Shown: positions 8,370-16,367 of the stretch, in pieces
Numbering within the stretch: position 1 is the first letter of the stretch
How the letters are laid out: each line of letters opens with the position of its first letter
Source: SAR202 cluster bacterium
GTDB lineage: Bacteria; Chloroflexota; Dehalococcoidia; Lucifugimonadales; UBA1123
Direction of reading: 5' to 3'
Length of the DNA stretch: 44,192 bases
Assembly: GCA_030752795.1 (NCBI GenBank)
Contig: JASMDM010000072.1
Coordinates: 1-44,192, forward strand
Notes under the pieces: generated by a model
The model's database searches: none
Seen by the model: the letters and a program-made list of their open reading frames with translations, nothing else
What the model was told of the DNA's origin: nothing
Translations under genes and position numbers: made by a program

Positions 8370-9269
8370 CTAACCTCTTCTGTGTATAGTGAGAATCCGA
8401 GGATCGCCTGAGAAGTCGCGAATTGAGCCAATACTCGCGTCATCATACAACTCTCTCGCAGTCACAACCGCGCCGTCGATTTGATCCGGCATGAGCTCCA
8501 CGAACATGGCGCCGCCCGGCGATAGTCGGTCGACTCCTTGTTTGAGGAGCCTGTTCCACACGTCGAGTCCGTCTTCACCGCCAATCAACGCCTGGCGCGG
8601 TTCCATCTTCACTTCATTTGGTAGGCCATCCCACATGTCGCTTGGAACGTAAGGTGGATTCGATACGACCACGTCGACGGCCCCGGGCACGGCATCGAAA
8701 AGGTCCCCTGTAGAAAGTTTCACTTGGTCTCCCAGTGAATGCTTGGCAACGTTGGCCGCCGCGACTTCGACAGCGTCCGCGCTCAGATCCGTAGCCATCA
8801 CTCGCGCGTTGGGCGCGTTGGCGGCGATCGCAACAGCCACGGCGCCGCTGCCGGTGCATATATCGGCGACAACGGTCGAAGCCTGACTGCCGTCTCTTCG
8901 CTCGACCATGGATCGTTTCGTATCAAGAAACTCCAATGCAAGATCGACCAAGAGTTCGGTTTCCTGTCTCGGGATCAAGACGCGTGAATCCACCCGGATG
9001 CTCAGGCCGTAGAACTCGCGCTCCCCGGCGATGTACGCGAGCGGCTCGCTGGCAACTCGGCGCCGAACGAACCCATCGAGCGCCCTCGATTGGTCTTCTG
9101 TCAAAGGCTCCCGAAGGTTTGCAAAATACTGGCTTCGGTTCATCCGTGCGGCGAGCCTTACGAGCACTTCCGCCTCAATAGAGACGTCAGTTACTCCGAC
9201 CTGTTCCAGCGCCTGGCTGGTCTGGGCGAATGCATCCCAGACCGTGGGCGCCGTCGTTTGCGTTCGCAT
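8370..9269 (-). CDS. prmC: Peptide chain release factor N(5)-glutamine methyltransferase PrmC
   Basis: 299 residues. PrmC methylates the Gln of the GGQ motif in release factors, using S-adenosylmethionine. The N-terminal helical substrate-binding domain (about 1-75) is followed by the REFYGL and IPRQETELLVD blocks, the SAM site DICTGSGAVAVAIA near 136-149, and the catalytic NPPY at 204-207. Length is typical. It follows prfA, its own substrate gene, by 45 bases on the same strand; prfA-prmC is a classic pair. Downstream it overlaps the broken coiled-coil gene. Confidence 0.95.
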   Translation of the reverse strand: MRTQTTAPTVWDAFAQTSQALEQVGVTDVSIEAEVLVRLAARMNRSQYFANLREPLTEDQSRALDGFVRRRVASEPLAYIAGEREFYGLSIRVDSRVLIPRQETELLVDLALEFLDTKRSMVERRDGSQASTVVADICTGSGAVAVAIAANAPNARVMATDLSADAVEVAAANVAKHSLGDQVKLSTGDLFDAVPGAVDVVVSNPPYVPSDMWDGLPNEVKMEPRQALIGGEDGLDVWNRLLKQGVDRLSPGGAMFVELMPDQIDGAVVTARELYDDASIGSIRDFSGDPRILTIHRRG

Positions 9270-9314
9270 CTTTCTCGCCTAATCGACTAGCGGTGAATCC
9301 GGACAATTGACGGG

Positions 9315-10385
9315 TCAGGTCGCGACTGCCGCCAGTTTCTGCGTCTGCTCGTATTCGGTGAGGCCGTCGATTATGCCGTCGATATCCCCGTCTACTGCCT
9401 GTTCAAGGTTGTACAACGTCAGGCCGATGCGATGATCGGTAATTCGACTCTGCGGGAAATTGTAAGTGCGCACTCGCTCGGATCTATCGCCGGTGCCGAC
9501 CTGGGACCGGCGAGCGTCTGAACGTTCGCGTTGAGCTCGCTCGATCTCCTGGGCCAACACCCTGGAACGGAGGACCGCCATCGCCTTCTCTTTGTTTTTG
9601 AACTGCGATCTTTCGTCCTGGCAGATCGCCATGATGCCGGTCGGCGTGTGCGTAATTCTTACGGCCGTCGCTACTTTCTGCACGTTCTGCCCACCGTGTC
9701 CCGATGCATGAAAGATGTCGATGTCCAGGTCGCCCGGGTTGATCTCGATGTCGACTTCCTCAGCCTCCGGAAGCACGGCCACGGTGGCCGTTGACGTGTG
9801 TATCCGTCCGGTGGACTCGGTCACGGGAACCCGTTGGACTCGATGCGTTCCGCTCTCGTGCTTGAGACGCGAATATGCGCCGTCCCCTTTTACTTGGAAC
9901 ACGATCTCTTTGATGGCGCCCAATCCGGTTTGGTTGGCGTCGATCACTTCCGTTCCCCAGTCGCGACGTTGCGCATATCGACTGTACATCCGATAAAGCA
10001 CCGCGGCGAACAAGCCGGCTTCGTCGCCGCCGGCGGCGGCACGGATCTCGATGATAACGTTCTTGCTGTCGTTCGGGTCTTTGGGGATCAACTCGACGTG
10101 CAGGTCTCGATCTACACGCTCCAGCGATTTTTGCAACCCAGCCAATTCTTCCTTGGCCATTTCGGTCATCTCTTCGTCGGATTCGCTCCGAATCAATTGG
10201 CCGACGTCGTCGATTTCGGCGACAAGTCGACGCCTCTCCCGAGACAACGCCACGAGTGTTCTGATCGCAGCCTGTTCTTTCGCAAGGGTCTGGACGCGAC
10301 TGTAGTCGGCAGCGACCTCGGGGTCGGCCATATCACGATCGAGATCGTCGTACCTGTTCTCTATTTCTTCGAGTTTCTGTAGCAC
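9315..10385 (-). CDS. prfA: Peptide chain release factor 1
   Basis: 356 residues from GTG 10385. RF1 recognises UAA and UAG at the ribosomal A site and triggers peptide release. The catalytic GGQ is at 231-233 inside HASGHGGQNVQKV. The N-terminal coiled helices and the codon-recognition region around HRVQRVPVTES precede it. The C-terminal RSERVRTYNFPQSRITDHRI block is complete. Length is normal and there are no lesions. It lies between hisS and prmC on the same strand, with its own promoter candidate in the 296-base gap upstream. Confidence 0.96.
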   Translation of the reverse strand: MLQKLEEIENRYDDLDRDMADPEVAADYSRVQTLAKEQAAIRTLVALSRERRRLVAEIDDVGQLIRSESDEEMTEMAKEELAGLQKSLERVDRDLHVELIPKDPNDSKNVIIEIRAAAGGDEAGLFAAVLYRMYSRYAQRRDWGTEVIDANQTGLGAIKEIVFQVKGDGAYSRLKHESGTHRVQRVPVTESTGRIHTSTATVAVLPEAEEVDIEINPGDLDIDIFHASGHGGQNVQKVATAVRITHTPTGIMAICQDERSQFKNKEKAMAVLRSRVLAQEIERAQRERSDARRSQVGTGDRSERVRTYNFPQSRITDHRIGLTLYNLEQAVDGDIDGIIDGLTEYEQTQKLAAVAT

Positions 10386-10681
10386 CGGATCAGTTCAGCC
10401 TCGAATTCTGTTAATTCAAATCGGAGCTTGCGTCGAAGCGCTGAGCCGCGATCAATCCATACTACCGCACACCTGGGCAATGTCAAAGCCTCGGGCACGA
10501 AATGTCGTCCGGTCCGTACTCAATCACATCTGTCGCTCCAACGACACCTGCCGTCAGAGAAACGCCAGTCGTTGTCTCAATTCCACCGAACGGAGTCCTT
10601 GACAGACAAGTTCCGCACGACCGCTAGCTTCGGATGTCAGCACAACGATAATATCGGTCACGCTAGCGACGGTAGGTCAGG
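10386..10681 (-). promoter_or_regulatory. hisS-prfA gap with a promoter for prfA
   Basis: On the minus strand, TTGACA (10486-10481), a 16-base spacer and TAGTAT (10464-10459) form a good sigma-70 promoter about 75 bases before prfA. The rest of the 296-base gap shows no gene or clear terminator, so prfA-prmC may be transcribed both from hisS and from this promoter. Confidence 0.55.
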
Positions 10682-11941
10682 TCAATCCGCGGCGGTCAAC
10701 TCGTCGATCACGGCTCCCAGCGGCACTTCGCGCTGTTCGCCCTGTTCCAGGTCTCGAATGATCGCAACGTCACGCGCCAGTTCATCGTCACCCAAGATTA
10801 CCGCGTGAGTGCAATCGGACGAATTGGCGTACCTGAGTTGACTCCTGAGCCCGCGACTGGGCGGTCCCAAGATCGCCGCAACGCCGGACGCACGAAGTTC
10901 CGACGCCATCTTCACAGCCCGGAGTTTCGCGGCGTCTCCCATGTGCGCGACGAGCGCCTTCGTCACCGATTGCGCCGCGATTTCCACTTCTTGGCGCTTC
11001 AGATTATCAACGACTCGCTCCAGGCCCATGCCGAATCCGATGCCGGGTGTGGGCCGTCCACCAAGCTGCTCTATCAATCCGTCGTATCTACCGCCGCCGA
11101 CGATCGTCACCATCCGACCCTCTTTCGGCGGCGATATCTCGAACACGGTGCGCGTGTAATAGTCTAAGCCGCGAACCAGTCGATGATCCACCTCGAATTT
11201 GAGACCTATCTCGCCGAGATAGCTGCGCAGATCGGTCCAGCGCTCTTCGCAATCGCCGCAAAGATGGCCTGCGCTGTGTGGGGCGTTGAGCACGTGTGGC
11301 TGGCAATTCTCTTGCTTGCAGTCCAACAACCTCAACGGGTTCCGGTCCAGCCTGCGTTGGCAGTCCTCGCAAAGCCGATCCTGACGTCCACGATAGTAGT
11401 TCGTCAATTCTTCCAAATAGGCGGGCCGGCACTGGCTGTCGCCTATTGAATTGATGGTCAAGGAGAGATCCGACAATCCAACGGACTCGAGGAATCGCCA
11501 ACTGACTTCGATGACCTCAGCGTCAACGTTGGCGTCAGGATCACCGATAACCTCGATTCCGAACTGCGTGTGTTGCCGGAATCGACCGGCCTGGGGTCGC
11601 TCGTAGCGGAATACCGGACAGATGTAATAGAGTCGGACAGGCTGAGGCAGATTGTGCATCCCATGCTGCAAATATGCGCGGCACACTGGCGCGGTGCCTT
11701 CCGCCCGAAGGGTCAGCATGTCGCCGCCCCTGTCTTCGAACGAGTACGTCTCCTTCTCGACGATGTCAGTGGTGTCTCCAACCCCGCGCTCGAACAGTTG
11801 CGCGTCCTCGAACACGGGCGTATCGATGCGCTCGTACCCGAACCGCCTGGCAATCTCGCGGGCTTTGTCCTGAACAAATCGCCAGTGTTTCTGCTCTTCG
11901 GGCAGAATGTCTACGGTGCCTCTTGACGCCTGAAAAGTCAC
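10682..11941 (-). CDS. hisS: Histidine--tRNA ligase
   Basis: 419 residues, a normal length for a class II HisRS. Visible are the motif 1/2 region (FEDAQLFERGVG, then RAEGTAPVCRAYLQHGM and the YYICPVFRYERPQAGRFRQH motif 2), the histidine-specific loop LVRGLDYYTRTVFE, and motif 3 around PGIGFGMGLERV. The C-terminal anticodon-binding domain follows, through LGDDEL and the basic end. The CxxC-CxxC pairs in the insertion (CEDCQRR and CGDCEE) suggest a small zinc-binding insert, as seen in several bacteria. It is divergent from rsh across about 200 bases and opens the hisS-prfA-prmC cluster. Confidence 0.96.
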   Translation of the reverse strand: MTFQASRGTVDILPEEQKHWRFVQDKAREIARRFGYERIDTPVFEDAQLFERGVGDTTDIVEKETYSFEDRGGDMLTLRAEGTAPVCRAYLQHGMHNLPQPVRLYYICPVFRYERPQAGRFRQHTQFGIEVIGDPDANVDAEVIEVSWRFLESVGLSDLSLTINSIGDSQCRPAYLEELTNYYRGRQDRLCEDCQRRLDRNPLRLLDCKQENCQPHVLNAPHSAGHLCGDCEERWTDLRSYLGEIGLKFEVDHRLVRGLDYYTRTVFEISPPKEGRMVTIVGGGRYDGLIEQLGGRPTPGIGFGMGLERVVDNLKRQEVEIAAQSVTKALVAHMGDAAKLRAVKMASELRASGVAAILGPPSRGLRSQLRYANSSDCTHAVILGDDELARDVAIIRDLEQGEQREVPLGAVIDELTAAD

Positions 11942-12138
11942 TCACGCGCTCCTTGACTGAGTTGCGGTCCCGAGGGACATGCCAGTTTACCAGAAGTGTC
12001 CGAAATCGTGCCTGCCTCGTCGATATCTCTTGTGCGGAATGCAACGGAATATTCATGCCTGTCCTCATCCGAGCAATCGGCGAGAAGCCATAATGTATAC
12101 TTGGAACAGGTTCCGAACAATCCGACGGGGCGATCGCA
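11942..12138. promoter_or_regulatory. Divergent hisS/rsh control region
   Basis: Holds the starts of two divergent genes. Toward rsh, TATACT (12096-12101) is a -10 candidate. It is followed at 12104-12115 by the perfect palindrome GGAAC-AG-GTTCC, lying where transcription would begin, so it could be an operator. No T-box-like specifier structure was recognised upstream of hisS. Confidence 0.4.
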
Positions 12139-14292
12139 ATGTTCGACGTATTGATGGCAAAAGCCAGCGAGTACGTTCCAAAAGACAGACTCAAAATCAT
12201 CGAAGAGGCCTACGAGTTCGCCGAGATCGCACACAATGGCCAACTTCGTGCGTCGGGCGGGCCGTTCATCGCACATCCGCTTGAGACCGCGCTGACTCTC
12301 GCCGATCTGAAGCTTGACGCCAACGCGTTGGCGGCCGCCCTTCTTCACGACGTCGTCGAGGACGTTGACGACATTGAACTCGACGACATCAGTAAGCGGT
12401 TCGGACCGGAGATCGCCGGGCTCGTGGACGGCGTCACCAAGCTCACCAGGGCTGACCTGGTCACCGCGGGCAGCGCAGCCAACCCTGAAAAAGGCCGCGC
12501 TCAGGCAGAGACAATTCGCAAGATGCTCGTGGCGATGGCTGAGGACATCAGGGTGGTCCTGATTAAGCTTGCGGACCGACTGCACAACATGAAGACTCTC
12601 GATGCGCTCGATCCTGAGAAGCGCATCGAAAAAGCGCAGGAAACTTTTGAGATCTACGCTCCGCTCGCGCACCGACTGGGCATTTGGGAGATCAAGTGGC
12701 AGCTTGAAGACCTCTCGTTCCAGCAAATTGAACCTGCCGCCTACAAACAGATCTCTCGGATGCTTAACACTAAGCGCGGCGAGCGTGAAGAGTACATTCG
12801 GCGAATACTCGGAATCCTTCAGACAGAGTTGGAGGACGTGGGCATCCGAGCCGAAGTGACCGGACGGCCGAAGCACATATACTCGATCCACCGGAAGGCG
12901 CAGAAATACGCCGCCGACCGCAAGACCACCGAGGACATCTACGACCTTTTCGCGCTGCGAGTCTTAGTGGACGAGGTAAAAGACTGTTACGCCGCCCTAG
13001 GCGCCATCCACAATCGCTGGCGGCCGCTCCCGGGCCAGTTCGACGACTACATCGCCAATCCAAAAGACAACCTCTACCAGTCGATCCACACCACGGTCTT
13101 GTGCGAGGACGGGAACCCGGTGGAGGTGCAAATCCGAACCCTTGACATGCACAGCGTCGCCGAATACGGCGTCGCCGCCCATTGGCTGTATAAGGAAGGC
13201 CGGGCAAAAGACGCACAGTTCGACCAGAAGATGACGTGGCTAAGGCAACTGCTCGAATGGCAACGAGACGTGTCCGGGGCCGAGGAGTTCGTCGAGTCAT
13301 TCAAGACGGACATCTTCCAAAACCAGGTCTTCGTCTACACTCCTTTGGGCGACTTAAAAGAGATGCCCGCCGGCGCGACGCCACTCGATTTTGCGTTCCG
13401 GATTCACTCCGATCTGATATTCCGGTGCATCGGCGCCAAAGTTAACGGCAGACTGGTGCCGCTGACGTATCAGTTGAAGAATGGCGACACGGTCCAGATT
13501 CTTACGTCGAACACCGTGCGTAGCCCAAGCCTCGACTGGTTGAATCTAGAGGCGGGATACATCAAAACCGCGTCCGCGCGAGCTCGCGTTCGGCAATGGT
13601 TCAATCGGCAAGAGCGCCACGCCAACGTGCAGCGGGGCCGAGACATATACCAGAAGCAGCTCAAGCGGCTGACGACGACGATGTCCGACGCCGATGTCTC
13701 CAAGATTATGGGCGTCGCCAAAATCGAGGACTTTTTCGCGGCTCTGGGTGACGGATCGATCACGGTCGCTCTGGTCGCCAGCAAACTGACGCGACAAGAG
13801 GAAGACGACGTCATCGAGATCAAAGATGCGATGCCGCTGCCTTCAATCATGCCCACGTCCGCGATCGAAGTGCTCGGCGTCGGCGATCTGTTGACCTCGA
13901 TGGCACGGTGCTGCAACCCGATACACGGCGACGAGATAATCGGATACATCACGCGCTCTCGGGGCGTCAACGTGCACAGGCGAACGTGCCCGAACATCCT
14001 TCACGAAAGCGAACAAGAGAGACTCGTTCAGGTCGGTTGGGGCCAGACCCAAACCCTCTATCCTGTCCGAATCCAAGTCAGGTCGTGGGATAGAGTCGGG
14101 CTCTTGGGCGACATCACGTCCTTGGTTTCAGACGAAAAAGTCAACATCGCGTCTATCGTCTCCGAAGAGTACGCGGACATGTCCATCATCACGCTCACGG
14201 TCCACATTAGCGGCATCGACCAACTCAGCCGCGTATTCCTCAAGCTGGAAGGCGTCAAAGGCGTCATTGGTGTGACGAGGGTGAGTTCCTGA
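12139..14292 (+). CDS. rsh: Bifunctional (p)ppGpp synthetase/hydrolase (RelA/SpoT homologue)
   Basis: 717 residues. It makes and degrades the alarmone (p)ppGpp. In order: an HD hydrolase domain with H32 and HDVVED at 70-75 intact, so hydrolase activity is expected; a synthetase domain with the DIYDLFALRVLV block and the DNLYQSIHTTVL pocket; a TGS domain (VFVYTPLGDLKEMPAGATPL); a zinc-finger-like CRIS region with MARCCNP and RTCP; and a C-terminal ACT domain (DRVGLLGDITSLVSDE). All parts of a long RSH are present. The start may be ATG 12139 or ATG 12154. It is divergent from hisS and followed by rpsT 105 bases later. Confidence 0.96.
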   Translation: MFDVLMAKASEYVPKDRLKIIEEAYEFAEIAHNGQLRASGGPFIAHPLETALTLADLKLDANALAAALLHDVVEDVDDIELDDISKRFGPEIAGLVDGVTKLTRADLVTAGSAANPEKGRAQAETIRKMLVAMAEDIRVVLIKLADRLHNMKTLDALDPEKRIEKAQETFEIYAPLAHRLGIWEIKWQLEDLSFQQIEPAAYKQISRMLNTKRGEREEYIRRILGILQTELEDVGIRAEVTGRPKHIYSIHRKAQKYAADRKTTEDIYDLFALRVLVDEVKDCYAALGAIHNRWRPLPGQFDDYIANPKDNLYQSIHTTVLCEDGNPVEVQIRTLDMHSVAEYGVAAHWLYKEGRAKDAQFDQKMTWLRQLLEWQRDVSGAEEFVESFKTDIFQNQVFVYTPLGDLKEMPAGATPLDFAFRIHSDLIFRCIGAKVNGRLVPLTYQLKNGDTVQILTSNTVRSPSLDWLNLEAGYIKTASARARVRQWFNRQERHANVQRGRDIYQKQLKRLTTTMSDADVSKIMGVAKIEDFFAALGDGSITVALVASKLTRQEEDDVIEIKDAMPLPSIMPTSAIEVLGVGDLLTSMARCCNPIHGDEIIGYITRSRGVNVHRRTCPNILHESEQERLVQVGWGQTQTLYPVRIQVRSWDRVGLLGDITSLVSDEKVNIASIVSEEYADMSIITLTVHISGIDQLSRVFLKLEGVKGVIGVTRVSS

Positions 14293-14397
14293 AGACACTC
14301 CGTTCGTGGTAGAATGGTTCGTTGTTTGAATTGAGGATGCCGCCGCGCGCCCAAAACGCGAACGCGCCGGCCACGAATAGAAGGAGAACCCGCTCAA

Positions 14398-14655
14398 TTG
14401 CCTAGCCAAAAATCAATGAGAGTCGCACGACGCAAGCGCGCCCACAACCTGCCTTTGCAGACCAAAGCGAAGACCCAGGTGAGAGCCGCACGACAAATGA
14501 TCGAGTCAGGGGACGTGGAAGCTGCCGAAAAGGCCGTTCGAGAGGCCGCTGTAGCCCTCGACAAAGCCGCCCAGAAAGGCGCGCTGCACGCCAACAACGC
14601 TTCTCGCCGGAAGTCTCGGATCATGCGCCAGCTTCATCAGATCCAAAACGGATAG
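14398..14655 (+). CDS. rpsT: 30S ribosomal protein S20
   Basis: 85 residues, beginning at a TTG codon preceded by AAGGAG about eleven bases upstream. TTG starts are common for rpsT and are linked to its autoregulation in E. coli. The protein shows the usual pattern: a basic N-terminal helix (RVARRKRAHNLPLQTKAK), then an amphipathic segment, and the signature DKAAQKGALHANNASRRKSR. It binds 16S rRNA early in 30S assembly. It lies between rsh and the rpsP cluster. A TAGAAT element near 14310 could serve as its -10 box. Confidence 0.94.
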   Translation: MPSQKSMRVARRKRAHNLPLQTKAKTQVRAARQMIESGDVEAAEKAVREAAVALDKAAQKGALHANNASRRKSRIMRQLHQIQNG

Positions 14656-14808
14656 CGTCCAATACTGGTCGCGGCGGGCTGACTCAGTCCATGCCGAGGT
14701 CGTCGATTGGCTGAATTGCTGGGCCGCGGCGATTGAACTCTGAGACAACTCCTTCATACCCCGAATAATCAACGATAGCTGAATACGAAAGACTCGAGAG
14801 AAGGTTAG

Positions 14809-15066
14809 ATGCTGAAGATCCGACTACGGCGCACGGGAATGCGACACCAAGCGAGCTACAGAGTGGTTGTGGCTGATTCGCGAGCCGCCCGCGACGGCGC
14901 TTTCGTCGAGTACCTGGGCCACTACAACCCGCGCACCGATCCCCCGACCGTCGTCATAGACGAAGAAAAAGCGTTGAAATGGCTTCGAGTTGGCGCTCAA
15001 CCATCCGACGCCGTCAGACAGATGCTCGAACGACTTGGCACAATGGAAAGAGTCAAGGGTGAATGA
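14809..15066 (+). CDS. rpsP: 30S ribosomal protein S16
   Basis: 85 residues with the family hallmark at the N-terminus: KIRLRRTGMRHQASYRVVVA, then DSRAARDGAFVEYLGHYNP. The C-terminus is short. S16 binds 16S rRNA in the body of the 30S subunit. The start follows a GAGAAGG ribosome site. Its stop overlaps the start of khpA by four bases. This is the opening gene of the conserved rpsP-khpA-rimM cluster, but trmD and rplS, which usually follow, are not here. Confidence 0.96.
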   Translation: MLKIRLRRTGMRHQASYRVVVADSRAARDGAFVEYLGHYNPRTDPPTVVIDEEKALKWLRVGAQPSDAVRQMLERLGTMERVKGE

Positions 15067-15290
15067 AAGAACTCGTTGAGTACATCGCCAGATCGATCTC
15101 GGCCTACCCGGACGAAGTCAAGGTGACCGAGGAAGAAGAAGAAGGCTGCATCGTTTTGAAGCTTGAGGTTGCCCCCGACGACAAAGGCAAAGTCATCGGG
15201 CGTCAGGGACGCGTGGCCCAGTCTATGCGCGTGTTGCTGCGAGTCGCCGCCGTCAAACGAGGCACACGAGCCACGCTGGAGATCGTCTGA
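15063..15290 (+). CDS. khpA: KH-domain RNA-binding protein KhpA
   Basis: 75 residues. The single type II KH domain shows the nucleic-acid-binding GxxG loop within KVIGRQGRVAQSMRVLLR. KhpA is a small RNA chaperone-like protein found between rpsP and rimM in many Gram-positive bacteria and chloroflexota, and with KhpB it binds many transcripts. Its ATG overlaps the rpsP stop (ATGA), so it is translationally coupled. Confidence 0.93.
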   Translation: MKELVEYIARSISAYPDEVKVTEEEEEGCIVLKLEVAPDDKGKVIGRQGRVAQSMRVLLRVAAVKRGTRATLEIV

Positions 15291-15343
15291 ACCGCGACAG
15301 TCGCTCCACCAATCCGCCCCCTCAGACCCCTCCTGACGATCAC

Positions 15344-15826
15344 GTGGTCGTCGGCATCATCACCGGTGCTTGGGGCTTGAACGGACACGTGAAGGTCCAA
15401 CCCGACACCGATTTCCCCGATCGCTTTGAGCCCGACGCGACCTTGTATCTCCGATCCCGCCCGATAAAAGTTCGAAGCTCGCGACCTGCCAAAGGTTCAT
15501 ACGTGGTCAAACTCGACTCTGCATCGAACCGAACGGAAGCTGAAGCGCTTCGCGGCCAGTTCCTCACCCTTCCTCAAGCGGACCTTCAAGAACTTCCCGA
15601 AGGACACTACTACCACTTCGACCTGCTCGATATGGCCGTCTATACTGATGAAGGCGAGCACCTCGGCCGCATCAAGGAAGTGCTTTCGACCCGCGGCAAC
15701 GACGTCTACGTGGTCGAACGAGACGGATCGAGCGATCTTCTGGTCCCCGCCATTTCGCGGGTTGTCCGGGAAGTGGACGTCGAGGGTCAGCGCATGACCG
15801 TGCGTTTGTTGGAGGGACTCCGATAG
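15344..15826 (+). CDS. rimM: Ribosome maturation factor RimM
   Basis: 160 residues from GTG 15344. The N-terminal RimM barrel begins VVVGIITGAWGLNGHVKV, with the TDFPDRF block. The linker carries EALRGQFL, and the PRC-barrel domain starts at GHYYHFDLLDMAVYTDEGE and ends with LVPAISRVVREVDVEGQRM. RimM binds S19 and helps 30S head assembly. Relatives often have a few more residues before VVVG; the frame stays open upstream to the khpA stop without a standard start codon, so GTG 15344 is the best choice. trmD does not follow: the next 190 bases are empty. Confidence 0.93.
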   Translation: MVVGIITGAWGLNGHVKVQPDTDFPDRFEPDATLYLRSRPIKVRSSRPAKGSYVVKLDSASNRTEAEALRGQFLTLPQADLQELPEGHYYHFDLLDMAVYTDEGEHLGRIKEVLSTRGNDVYVVERDGSSDLLVPAISRVVREVDVEGQRMTVRLLEGLR

Positions 15827-16010
15827 CCGCGTTGACGCTGCACAACCGCGCTGCTACACTCGCCCCCAAGTTTCACAGGCGGTCTTCCGGTCAACCAGTG
15901 GCGGCATCGACCGAGAACAAGTGTCGACGGACTGAGTTGTCGCGGTCCATGTGGAGACGGACCAAGAACAACGCCCGGATCCGTGGCGACGGGAGCTCGA
16001 CGGCAGCTCG
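15827..16010. other. Gap after rimM, nothing recognised
   Basis: Part of a 541-base stretch between rimM and the CoA-transferases. Apart from the zinc-ribbon pseudogene (16011-16202) and the leader of the CoA-transferase genes, I see no frame, hairpin terminator or RNA gene here. Confidence 0.4.
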
Positions 16011-16202
16011 CTAGGCGGCGTGGGGATCTTCGTCATTCTCCGGTCGAGTTCGAAGCCGCTGCTTGGAACGTGGCGGTTCCTCCAGCTCGATGGAGCAGCC
16101 GCACTGGAAGCACCGTTGTTACGCGCCGAAAACATCGCTGAGCAAAATCATGTCGCCTAGACAACGCGGACATGACTTGAATTCGAACATTCGGACAACC
16201 AT
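16011..16202 (-). pseudogene. Small zinc-ribbon protein with in-frame TAA
   Basis: Read from ATG 16202 or 16190: MVVRMFEFKSCPRCLGDMIL, LSDVFGA, stop TAA (16119-16121), QRCFQCGCSIELEEPPRSKQ, ending at TAG 16011-16013. Joined over the stop this is a 63-residue protein with CPRC and CFQCGC, a two-knuckle zinc ribbon of the kind common as stand-alone small proteins in chloroflexota (CPRC...D-M-Y/F-G-x-Y-x-x-C-x-x-CG). The TAA stands where relatives, as I recall them, have Tyr, a one-base change from TAC or TAT. A GCGAGGA ribosome-like site precedes the start. I infer a recently silenced gene. Confidence 0.6.
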
Positions 16203-16367
16203 TCCTCGCCCGACAGATCGAATCGGCCGGACCGTATAGAGAAGAAATCGAGGATAGCACATGCGTGCTCTTTTTGCAATATTCGACTTGCGAAAACGTC
16301 CACCGATCGGCTCCGCGAATGACCGTCAGCCGATCCCGTCCGCCGCCTTTTGTGCAGGAGCCAGGCG

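Noticed and set aside
12104-12115. LexA (SOS) box
   Set aside because: The Gram-positive type needs GAAC-N4-GTTC; here the gap is two bases.
11938-12891. A 317-residue frame antisense to rsh
   Set aside because: It mirrors a strongly conserved gene in high-GC coding sequence; no family resemblance and no ribosome site.
14656-14808. tRNA or small RNA between rpsT and rpsP
   Set aside because: No cloverleaf or clear terminator; left as plain spacer.
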